From contig NC_092048.1 in NCBI RefSeq assembly GCF_003086295.3, positions 1,803,001 to 1,867,000 on the forward strand: a stretch of 64,000 nt of DNA. The letters are read 5' to 3'. The notes beneath the pieces are model-generated. The model did not search any database, was not told where the DNA came from, and saw nothing but the letters and a program-made list of their open reading frames with translations. Below are positions 40,207 to 50,780 of the stretch, piece by piece. Source of the DNA: Arachis hypogaea. Its lineage: Eukaryota > Streptophyta > Magnoliopsida > Fabales > Fabaceae. A program made the position numbers and the translations under genes. Within the stretch, counting starts at the first letter, position 1, and each line of letters starts with the position of its first letter.

Positions 40207-43200
40207 CAAGGTTGTGAGAACCAGACCGGTGATTAAATCGGTTAAATGATTAGTTTAATGATTTAATTGGAGTTGAATTGTGATTGATCTGGTTTAAATA
40301 AATATAGAATAAAATTATAAAAAAATTAATATATGATTTTAAATATTTAAATTTAATAATTTTTATATTAATAAAATTTAAAATTTGATAATTTCGCATA
40401 ATAAATTATTCATAATTTATTATTAAAAGTTCATAAACAATTTTAAATATTAAAATTTATAGTTAAAGGAAATCAAAATGCACATAAATGACAAACACAA
40501 AATATTCTACCACAAAAAAATAACATTGAACAAATAAGTTTTCAACTAAACAAAGACACTACACATCAGAAATCATAATCATCATTAAGTACAAGTAATC
40601 CAAAACCACCATCTTTAGAAGAACCACAAAAAAAAGTGTTTGAGAATTCAATTACAATATCAAGCATATTCACTTTAACTTCCATGTCTCCTCCATCTAA
40701 TAAAATAGAAAAAAATTCAATAAGAAATCAAAATTAACAACATTTATTTTTATGGAATGAAACAGAGTTTGCTATGTCACTCACCATCAGAATACGAAGG
40801 CATAGCATTATCAGTGTATATTAAACTTTCAATGCCTTAAACATCTCCATTAGTAAATTCAGGATCATCCTCATCTGCCATTATCTAAAAATCTACCGTG
40901 TTAATGCTTTAAATGTCAATTGGATCATAATTCATCTTCTTTTGATGCAACTTAGATTGAAGGCGTAGGTTATAAGTCACATAAATAATGTCACTTAGTC
41001 TTTGATACTCTAACCAGTTCCTCTTTCTTGAATGGATTTGTTCAAAAAAGCTTCCGTTCCTTTCACCTCCAGACGAAGAAGATGTTTGATGAAAAAGACA
41101 AATTACCATTTTTTTTGTAAATTAGGAGTTCTTCCACCATGTAACCTCCACCATTCACCTAAATATATATAAAAAATAAAAATCAAATACTGTTTAATAT
41201 TTATTACTCAACATATTAAACTTTCAAACTAAATTGAACTTAGAAATAAAATAACTTACCAGGTTCAAGTTTCGTTGCCACTCTCTTGGCACTTTTTCTC
41301 CCAAAACTTTTTTTATAATTTTGATTCAATTATTTTTCTTGCATTGCGGCAACTGAGTCATCGCAAAGGGTTTCAACATCAAGCAAATCAAGTAAAGATC
41401 TCAAAATATTTGCCTTCTTAACCAAATCCTCACTATAGAAAAAAGCTTTATTTAAAAAGTACGCCGCCGCATAGAGATCGCGCTTTAAATGCTTATCCCA
41501 CCGCATTTTCAAGATACTTGTGTATGACATATAAGTAGCTTTTCGATTTCTAAACATTGTCTTGATAGTATTTTTGGCTCTTTGCATGCTTTCATACATG
41601 TATCCCAAAGAGAGTTTTTCATCAGCATCAACAATCCTCAACAAATTAACAAGAGGACCAACAATTTTCACAGTGATAACACAATCTTGCCAAAATTTAC
41701 TATCCAAGACAATTGAACTAACAATCTTCCTATTAACACTTTTGGCTAATTTATGAGAAGTGAAATATGTGTCCATCATCAATACTTGCAAATCTTTCTT
41801 GTGATCATATATACTTTTCAAAATAATGAAAATAGTGGCAAAACGTGTGACTCCTGGTCGAACAATTTCTTTCCAAATTTTTCTTTTTCTAAGCCAGGAC
41901 AAGAAGATCATATGATTGTAAATAAACACAGTCACTTTTGAAATACGAAAAGCAAGGTCAGCTATGTGAAATCAGGTCCAATTGCAGCAATACCATCCAA
42001 TGCAGGTTAAAAGTAAGGTGATTGAATTGCATTAAAAAGAATACGTGTATCAACGATCTATTTAGCAAGTTCCGACTTAGCCTTGTGCACAATTATTTTA
42101 CTGGCCAAAACACTTTTTAAAGTCGGTTGAGACTCTGGAGTAGTCATTTCTTTGAAATAATTTTTTGGGTAACAATAATAGCTTTTCTCTCTTTTTTTTT
42201 TTTTTTGTCTCCTGTTATTGTAGAAACAACAGGTTGTACAGGGTTAGGCGATTCAGACTCTTGTGCTTGTATTTTCACATCATAAGACTCCTCCTCAAAT
42301 TTTTTTCCATCTTATTTTTTATTTTCCATCAGAAGCCTTTTGAATTGAAGTTCAACCTCTTCAGTGACTTTGTTACATACTTTAATTTGTCCAGAAATTT
42401 TTGCAAGGTAATATTTCATTCTATATATACCCCCTCCATTATAAGTATTCAAACAAAAGATATATGTATATGCTCTTTGTGATTTTTGTCATACTTCACA
42501 GTAAAATATTTATAAGTCGGGTAAGATTTTTTTCGAGAGGAAGCTGTTTGAGATTCTTGGATGGCATTAACTTGTGGTTGTTGATCACTTTGTGGTTGTT
42601 CCATCTAAGTTATATACAATATACAAATTACAAATTACATACAGCAAAATAAAAACTCAGTCATTATAGTAATTATAACAAAATTTAGAATGACAAAAAT
42701 TCAGAATCTAAAATTATATCAATTCATATAACATTTAAAATTCAGAATTATATTCATCAAAATTCAATATAGCATTCAAAATTCAGAATCCAAATTTGTA
42801 TCAATTCTATATAGCATTCAAAATTCAGAATCTAAAATTACAGAATGATTAATTCATATAATTAACAAAATAAAAAAAACTGAAAAGCAAAAAAAATCTA
42901 CATCAAGCCATCAATTCATACCATTAACAAAATAAAAAAAAATAACTGAATTCAAATCAGTAAACTAAATTCCTCACTGCAGCAACCAGCAATTTATATA
43001 GTTATTTAATAAGATAAAAAAATTAATTGAAAAACACGAACTCACTGCAATGGAGAGCAGAGAAGGCCTAGAGTTCACGGCAACAGAATAGATGTCCGAC
43101 GATAACGCTAACAAAATCTTCAAACCGCGATCCCGACGATTAGGACGACCAGACAACGCCGACGCCAAAAGCTTCATAGTTCAGACGACCAGACGACGAC

Positions 43201-43604
43201 GTCGCTGACAGCATCTTTGATCCGCGACGGTGAGTTCCTTCTGCCCGCTAACAGCAGCTTCGATCTGGCATCGATTGTGGTAAGGACGATGGAGTTCGTT
43301 GGAGGAAGACTAGAAGACGAAATTAGGGTTGAGGATGTGTGGTGAGTGGCTCTTCGAAAATGGGTCAGATGGGTCAGCTATGTGGGTGGTAATCAGTAAG
43401 GATTTTTTTCGACATCAAAACAACGCCATTTTGGTGGATATTGAAAAACCGAAACTCTAAAAAACCTGGCTGGTTTCACCGGTTTGCCGGTTAACTACCA
43501 GTTCGAACGATTTTTCACCGATTTTTTGCAGAATAGTTTTGGAGTCAATCAAATCGGCCAGATGACTGGTTCCTGGTTAATCCGATCAAACTAGCCAGTT
43601 CAAT
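40207..43604 (-). mobile_element. Decayed hAT transposon
   Basis: Bounded by an imperfect 8-bp duplication (GGAATAAG at 40199-40206, CGAATAAG at 43605-43612) and beginning CAAGGTTGTGAGAACCAGAC, a start typical of plant hAT elements. The right end is rich in related CCGGTT/AACCAG repeats but the TIR match is weak. The transposase is on the minus strand and broken. Limits are approximate. Confidence 0.6.
40880..42150 (-). pseudogene. hAT transposase pseudogene (DUF659 / C-terminal dimerisation type)
   Basis: Minus-strand 41935-41330 encodes 201 aa with WKEIVRPGVTRFATIF, FWQDCVITVKIVGPLVNLLR and MRWDKHLKRDLYAAAYFLN, typical of plant hAT transposases. After stops and frameshifts, 41109-40909 gives the dimerisation block SSSSGGERNGSFFEQIHSRK followed by RNWLEYQRLSDIIYVTYNLRL. 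The conserved Cys before ERN has become Gly. The N-terminal zinc finger was not found. It is non-functional. Confidence 0.8.
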
Positions 43605-43850
43605 CGAATAAGGTTCACGGTTAACTATTTGTCTATTGAATGGTGAACTTTAATGAGTTAGAAATTCGTTGGATCCGACTTATAAATATTTGTAAGTATG
43701 AATTCTTTAAAAATAAGGTTAACTACTAATTTAGTATTCGAAAGATTCAGTCGCTGATAAAATGATTCTTGAAAAATAATATCAACAAAATAGTTTCTGA
43801 ATGATTTAAAAATACGACAAAAAAAACCAATAAATATTAGAGTAAAGTAT

Positions 43851-44430
43851 CGTTTTTATCCCCAACATTTGGGGTAACTTCTAAAGTTGTCCCTAACACT
43901 TCACCAGAATGAATCATAGAAGTTTAGTAGGTAAAACTATGTGCTTGATTTTTACTACATACTATTTGAAAAGTCATCCTAATTTTGATGCATCCTTTTT
44001 GAAATTTGGTTTAACTTTAGTGTGAAATTGGTAGTTATGTGTTCACCAATTGATTGATAAAAGGATGAGTGAAAAAGAGTAAGTTTCATTTCGACATTTT
44101 CATTCCAATATTGGTTTGATGGGGACGAAGAGGTCGCTAACGGAGAAGAGGAAGAGGCAAATTGCATGGAGAGAGGGGCGAAAATGGGTAGACGATGTTG
44201 ATGGAGATGGAGATTACGGAAGTACGATTGTAGGGCATATATATGATGGGAGGATGAATTTTTTTTAGATGTAATTATCAATTTATAAAGGGTAAATTGT
44301 CCAAAATTATTTTTAAGAAAGGATGATTTTGAAAATAAATTTTAACGTTAAGGACAATTTTAGGTGAAAAAAACGTTAGGGACGATTTTAATTTTGATCC
44401 CAAATTTTAGAAACTAAAACAATACTTATT
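43851..44430. mobile_element. Degenerate family-1 MITE relative
   Basis: The left end GAGTAAAGTATCGTTTTTAT and the inner TTGTCCCTAAC match the 10074-10939 element. The right end carries the complementary ACGTTAGGGACGATTTT and ACAATACTT. The middle holds about 400 bp of different sequence. The terminal duplication is not clear. Confidence 0.5.
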
Positions 44431-44610
44431 TCTAAATTTTACAATGATATATTTAATGGTGTTCGTATAATGTTCTAGAGTGTTTGAGATTGCTCTAGAT
44501 GTTTTTAGAATATTCTCGAAGAGTATAAAAATTATGAATATGTATTGAAACATGAAGAGTAGTTTAGAATAATCTAAAAGAGTTTAAAAAAATGTGATAG
44601 GTTACATATA

Positions 44611-44690
44611 TTTTTTTTTTATTAAAGATAGGGAGACTCGAATTCATGACCTCTTAGATGAATATAAAGAGATTATGCCATTTTATACGA
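44611..44690 (-). mobile_element. tRNA-like SINE (family A), minus strand
   Basis: Read on the minus strand it gives the A-box-like AAAATGGCATAATCTC, the B-box-like CGAGTCTCCCTATC and an A-rich tail. This is the same order as the copies at 56338 and 58944. Confidence 0.55.
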
Positions 44691-46540
44691 ACTATTAATT
44701 GAATTAAATCTTAACTATCTATTTAGGAAGTAAATAGTTATAGAAGTGAGAGTTTGAGTAGTATATATCTCTAAATTATTTTATAATAAAATATTTTTTT
44801 ATTAAAATTTTATTATATATATATATATATATATATAACTTTCTTACTAAATATTGAAGGTTAATATTAAATTAACTTAGTTTTAGTTTAAGAGATTAAA
44901 TAAGTTTTAAATTTCAACACGGTAAACACCATGATACTTTGCTCACTTTCGATTGTTGAAACAGAAAAACAATGCTACAGAAATTAATCAAATTATAGCT
45001 CGGAAAAAAGATATTATTGAAAAAAGAATTTTATTTGAGCTATTCACACAATTCATGAAATCACAATTTACACTACTTAGCATTATTGAAAATGATAATT
45101 AATAAAATTATGAAAGAATAAAAAAAAAATAAAAAAATTATTATATATTATTATTGTATGGGAGAATAATGCTATTTATTTATATTAATTACTAAACTGA
45201 TTTTAAATTTTAAAATAAGATAAAATAACCAAAATTTTTAAATGATTTTGTTAGAAAAAAAAAACATAACTAATTTAAAAAAATATAAGCATAACAAATT
45301 TGTTTTTTTAAATAAAAAAGATAAGATAACAAATAAAATAAAATAATAATTTAATAATAATGTAATAATATCAATAGTTTTTTTCTTTTATTTATTCATT
45401 TGGTCTGGATTGTCTTTTACTTTTGGTGAGTGGTGACGAATAAGATCAATTTAAGAAATGGATCTAACAGAGATATCTGGGTCTGAGCCCAAAAACTATA
45501 TAGTTTAGTCCAACTTGAAGGGTTGGGCTTGCATTTTATTGTACATATTTGTAAACTGAAATTATAGTTTAATAATTACATCACCATAACTACTATACCA
45601 AACTTTAGTAACAAAGTGAGTGAACCAATTTGGGTTGATCGAGTGGTCAGTTCGCTCGTTTGCTCAAATATCAGAAATATAAATTTCGCTTTGAGCATAC
45701 AGCAATTCATTGACCAGTGATAAAAAAATAAGGGTTAGCTAACATAATGAATTGATAAAAACGTGTATTAAAAAAAAGTGCATCTTAGTTATTTAACAAT
45801 ATTCTTTGGTAAAATAATATAGAGCAATTAACCTATCATCTTTTACCAGGCAACTCATATTTTATCTACTACTATTAAATAAATAAAATAAAATCCCCAT
45901 TGGGTTTATACCCTACCATCTTATTAAAAAGAATGCAATTGATACGATATCTCATGTCATTTTAAAACAAAAATAATACTTATTCCCAAAATTTTGGGTT
46001 CAAATTAAAGCTATAAACACTACTACTCTATTTTAATCATTCATCCGGGAAAAGATTAATAAATTTATGTTCCCTAAAATAATACATTATGATTAAATGG
46101 ATAGGGCATTAGTGTTTATAACTTCAACAAATTAATTTTGGGTCGGAAGTAACATTCATTATTATTTATTGTTTGCACATGAAAACCATTTTTCTCTTTC
46201 TCCTTTTATTTGCTCCTCTCAAAAGGAGTTACCACTTGATTACCAAAACCAAAGAAACTCTATAAACATGCATTGCATCACACGTAAGAAGAAACTCACG
46301 AACTTGCCATAAATTAGGAGAAGTTACCAATTCTAGGACACTCACTAAAATGAGATCTTGTTTCACTTCCAAAAAACAAATTAATAGTGGGCAAAAAAAT
46401 AAAAATAAAAATTATGAGATCTTGTTTCAATTTTTTTTAGAAAAATTAAATCCCACAAACTATCATAAGCACACTTGTTTGATGTACCAACAAAAATGTC
46501 ATTTTCTTTTCCTAGTTCTCAAACAAGAACATCTTGGTCA
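44691..46540. other. AT-rich intergenic DNA
   Basis: No gene recognised. It holds a TA-rich microsatellite (around 44815-44836) and a family-B SINE near 45.6 kb. The last few hundred bases are probably the promoter and 5' UTR of the first small secreted protein gene. Confidence 0.45.
45628..45730 (+). mobile_element. tRNA-derived SINE (family B)
   Basis: The A-box-like GGGTTGATCGAGTGGTCAG is followed by a degenerate B box and the shared 3' sequence CAGCAATTCATTGACCAGTG with an A-rich tail. Related copies are at 241-366, about 49710 and about 60398. Confidence 0.55.
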
Positions 46541-46966
46541 ATGTTTTCGTCATCATGGACAATTGTAACTTTCGTTCTAGTCATGTCCATGATGACGACG
46601 ACATGTATCTCCGCTGAAACGAGAGAGACTAGTTTTATTGAGCATTGTATAAGGACGAAAATTATTTCTCCACCTCCGGTGGCCAAAAGATACCAAAAAA
46701 TGGTAGATTTTGGTCGTATTGTTTGCCGAGATCAGTTTCGAATAGTATGGTTTTCGATACGATCGACCGGAAAATTGCCCAGACATTATTTGGAGGCACT
46801 TTGTAATATCTATAATGATGATCAAAAAAAGGTTAATGGTTATGTCAAAGATAATTTTGTTGGTTCTGATCCGCAAAATCTCATAGGAGGTGAAACTTGT
46901 GCTACCATTAGAGAAAATAAGAAGAAATTATTGAAGGCTCCACCACCAAGCTTGAAGAAATTATAG
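46541..46966 (+). CDS. Small secreted protein, four conserved cysteines, copy 1 (unrecognised family)
   Basis: I do not recognise the family. It encodes 141 aa from the ATG at 46541. That start is chosen because it aligns with copy 2; an in-frame ATG at 46496 would add 15 residues before the signal peptide. A hydrophobic leader (about 1-25, TIVTFVLVMSMM...CISA) is followed by IEHC, a short PP segment, DFGRIVCRDQF, KLPRHYLEALCNIYNDDQKKV and IGGETCATIRE, then a basic Pro/Lys end. The four mature cysteines match copy 2 in order and spacing. The intronless small ORF, leader and cysteine pattern point to a secreted, disulphide-linked protein (inference). Confidence 0.75.
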   Translation: MFSSSWTIVTFVLVMSMMTTTCISAETRETSFIEHCIRTKIISPPPVAKRYQKMVDFGRIVCRDQFRIVWFSIRSTGKLPRHYLEALCNIYNDDQKKVNGYVKDNFVGSDPQNLIGGETCATIRENKKKLLKAPPPSLKKL

Positions 46967-47583
46967 AGTATCAACAAGGTATAAAGAAGATATAGATTTA
47001 TAGATAATGATACTGGGGAAATTAAAACATATGAATAAATTAAGTCCCATTTTTTTATCTATATATGTTGATCTTTCAATATTGACCCTTCAATTCAGAT
47101 TTGACATTGAATAAAACAATGGTGATATAGTTAATATATAAATCTATGTTGTCATGGTTTTATTTAATTTCCAAGTTATGAAGAATATATGCACTTAAGC
47201 TGGTGAGAAAAATAGAGTTAATTAGTAGATAGTAAATAATAATAATATATATTTGTCTTTTAAATTTTTAATTGGTTCATGGAAATTAAGCAGTGATCAA
47301 CCACAGTACCACACCCTAATTGTTTTGATGACAATAAATTCATTTAAGTTTGTTTTCCCATAAAATTTCTCTACATTGTTATTACTTTCCCATAAAAAAA
47401 AAAAGATTAGTTAGATTAGATAAGATAAATCTAATCTAATCTAAACCAAATCAAATCAAACTTAACGATATTATTGTATATAAATAACATCAATTGTCAC
47501 TAAATCACACATACTTAGTTGATTGTTTCTCATATCAAATATTCTTGTTTAAGAACACTTTTAGCTTCTTCAAGTCTTCAACA

Positions 47584-48057
47584 ATGTCTTCATCAAAGTT
47601 CATCATCATTCTTCTCATGCTAATTATGTCCATGATGATGATGCCACGTGTCCCTACCATGACCGCTGCCGCCACCCACCCAATAGAACACTGTTTATTA
47701 CGAAAAGCAATAAACCCTCCTTCACCGCCACCTCCAACCGCCACTAAAAGCGAACTTAAGCTCTTGGATTTTTCTAGGGTTCTTTGCCGTGACTCGTTCC
47801 GTCGTGTCTCGCACTACGTTAAAATCATGGAAAAGTTGCCCTTACAATACATGGAGGCTCTTTGTAACATCTATGATGATGATCAAGAAAAGGTTGAGAG
47901 TTTTGTTAATGGTGCATTCTTCAATTATAATACACAAGAACTCATGAATGGTGAAACATGTTCAACGGTGAAAGAGAAGATGCTACGTTTTGCTCCACCT
48001 ATTTGGGAAGATAATAACGAAGAAAAAGAAGATCCAATCTTGTACAGGTTATTATGA
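47584..48057 (+). CDS. Small secreted protein, four conserved cysteines, copy 2 (unrecognised family)
   Basis: A 157-aa tandem paralogue of the gene 617 bp upstream. The ATG at 47584 opens a strongly hydrophobic, Met-rich leader (FIIILLMLIMSMMMM). The mature part has PIEHC, a polyproline stretch (NPPSPPPPT), LDFSRVLCRDSFRRV, KLPLQYMEALCNIYDDDQEK and MNGETCSTVKEK, and an acidic tail (DNNEEKEDP). The closest matches between copies are at ALCNIYxDDQ and GETCxT. The tail is acidic here and basic in copy 1, so the two may have diverged in charge and partner. No function is assigned. Confidence 0.78.
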   Translation: MSSSKFIIILLMLIMSMMMMPRVPTMTAAATHPIEHCLLRKAINPPSPPPPTATKSELKLLDFSRVLCRDSFRRVSHYVKIMEKLPLQYMEALCNIYDDDQEKVESFVNGAFFNYNTQELMNGETCSTVKEKMLRFAPPIWEDNNEEKEDPILYRLL

Positions 48058-50452
48058 TCCAATGATCGATAATATTAAATAAAGTAAATGCTGACATTTT
48101 TTATGACAAAATATTTTCGTATTACGGTATATGAAGACAAATAAAAGCAATAATATTATTCAATGAATTGAACTAGCCTTCAATGGTACTTATAGTTATT
48201 CAGATTTGACCAATTCATTTTTCTTTTATTTTTTTAGGTCTATTATTATACTCTTTTTTATTTTTAATTTTGTCGTCTTCTTTTTTTTTCCACAATATAT
48301 GTAGTATATATAGAACACATTACTATTATTATTATTATTATTATTTCTTTTGCTTCTTCAATTTTTTCCATAATCAACGAAACTCAAATTTTTAAGCCAT
48401 TATTATCGTCTCCAAAAATATATAAGAGTACACAAAAGTACACAGATAACGAGTATGACTTTTTTTAATATTGTTGGCGACAATGACAACCATTTTTATC
48501 GTCTCAAAAAATACACAAATATACAGGAATAAACCATATTTATTAATAAGATTTTTTTCATTATAAATTAAAAAACTCATTATTTTTCCAATGAAAGTAT
48601 GAATTATTTTTATGTACTCTTATATATTCTTATGTATTTTGGAAACAATAATAATGATTGTCATTGTCTATTGTAAAGTTTAAAAAATTTGAGTCAGTCA
48701 ACTATTTTTTTAAATATTTGGAGTGAAGTTTGCAGTAAATTTGTCCTAAATCTAAAAAAAAGAATTATTTGAGAAATTAAAATTAAAAAAAAATTGTAAA
48801 ATACCAACTAAATAGAAGCTAATGGTTTTTTTGGTCAAAGATCTAAACCAAAATCTGGTCGAAACCTAATACAAAAACTCAAAGCCCCCAACCCAATCCA
48901 GAAATCAAACATACGTTTCCCTCTTCATTTTTCCACAAAGCTAGACTCTTTATCTTCCATTACAGCAAGTTTTCCTCAGCAAGCCAAGCAGATGAACGGC
49001 CGCATCTTGACGCGAAAGAATTCCAAATCAGTGGATATATCTTCGACGCTCAAAGTTCCAAAATCAATGGACACAGTTATCGAAACGTCGGCTGTATCTT
49101 CGTCTTCGTCGGCAGCATCTTCATCTCCATCAACAAACATCCTCATTCCTCATCGTCTTCATCCCGCCGAAACTTTGGTGGTCTTTGGAGTTTCAAATCT
49201 TTCGTTTCTTTAAAGCTGTCCCTAATTGCCTTGAGGTCCTCGTTCGTCCATCGCCATGACCGCACATTCCTCGGTTTCATTTTCAACCCAAACTTATGAG
49301 TCTGGTTGACGCCAAAACCTGGGTCATCCTCTTTTGGGACCGAGGAGGCTAATGGTTAAAGCAACTCAAACTAAGAGAAAATTTGTTGTGTAGAATTAAG
49401 TGAAAATGAAGGATATTTAGTTTGCAGGTATACATGGCCCAGGTTGCTGAGGCCCAACTTGAGAGAGTGGACGATCCTTATTCATTCATCAAAAAAGTTG
49501 CAGTTTTGGCCAATAAATAGTGCTAGAAAAAAAAAAAAACTAGATGGTGTCCAGTGTAGGATCTCACTTTTCATTGCTCTCTCTCTTCTATTTAATTTTA
49601 GTCCCACTTATAAAATTAAAAGTGAGAGATCACACTAGTGTTAAAAAAAAATGGAAAAGATCCATTTCCCACCTGCACAAAAACTGTTTAAATACAAAGA
49701 AAATTTAGGTTAGTAGAATGGTTAGTTACTTAATTCATTTGTTTTTTTAAATAAGTGTTAGCAGTTTAAATCTTATTTTTTTTATATAATAACTCATTAA
49801 TCAGTGGTAGACTTTTAAATAAAACTCAAATTTTTAATGGATTAATCATTAATTTGTCGAATTAAAAAATATCATAAATAACAAAAAAAAATTGTAAGAA
49901 GAGTCAACTTCATGACGGTCTTTTGTTGAGCAATTTTCTTAAAATTAGTTAGGTGAAAGTTGAAACTATGGAAAATTTATTTGGCATAACTCCAGAATTA
50001 ATTTTATTTATTATAGCACTTTTAATTTTTTAATTAATTTAACATTAAAGTTTGTTCTATCTAACTTCAAAAATAACCTTTCATTGTAGAAGTATCCTAT
50101 TTTCGGAGGATGTTATTCATTGATTTTATAAATTCACTGTAGAAGGCCAGAAGCTATTCATTAGTTGGAATATAATTACAAAGTAATAATCTTGTAACTC
50201 ACTTGCTAGATAGTTAATAATAGAGATTTTATTTATAATGGTATAATATATATAATAAAGAAAACAGTTTTTTTTATGCTATGCCAGATAAATACAGCTA
50301 CAACCTTTTGCGATGGCTCTAACATCCATTGGATGCATGCATCTTTATACCACTTTTCAATTCAGTTTTATTTATATTATTATGTTATACTGTATATAAA
50401 AACAATTTTTCAATCATGTTAATTTTATACATATAAAAACAATCATTAATTA
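48058..50452. other. Intergenic DNA with a SINE and a weak ORF
   Basis: Contains an ATT array near 48325 and a less AT-rich patch at about 48850-49330. In that patch a 73-aa Ser-rich ORF (48992-49213) has no recognisable motif and may be a gene remnant. A hairpin at about 49555-49635 (GATCTCACTTTTC against AAAAGTGAGAGATC) and a decayed family-B SINE at about 49710-49815 are also present. Confidence 0.4.
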
Positions 50453-50780
50453 GTTATTATTAGGGGTGAGCACGCGTAGCGGGTATCCAATTATCCGTCC
50501 GAAATCGAACCGAACTAATTAAATTGGTTCTAAAACTAATGAGTAATCGGGTTTAACTCGAACTAAACCGATGACCTTTATTAGTAATTGGTTCAGGTAT
50601 CGGTTCTGGGGATGCAGAACCCGAACCAACTCGCGAACCCGATCATATATTAATTAAATAAAAAAATAAAAAAATATATATATATGACTTTTTCATTAGA
50701 CAAAGATTATTCACTATTAATATGTTTAGATTTGAATGATTTTATTTTTTAATGTATTTGGTGTTTAAGATGTTTGGATT

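Noticed and set aside
48992..49213. 73-aa Ser-rich ORF as a gene
   Set aside because: It has no recognisable motif, homologue or splice context, only a slightly less AT-rich setting. It is mentioned in the intergenic entry and not called.
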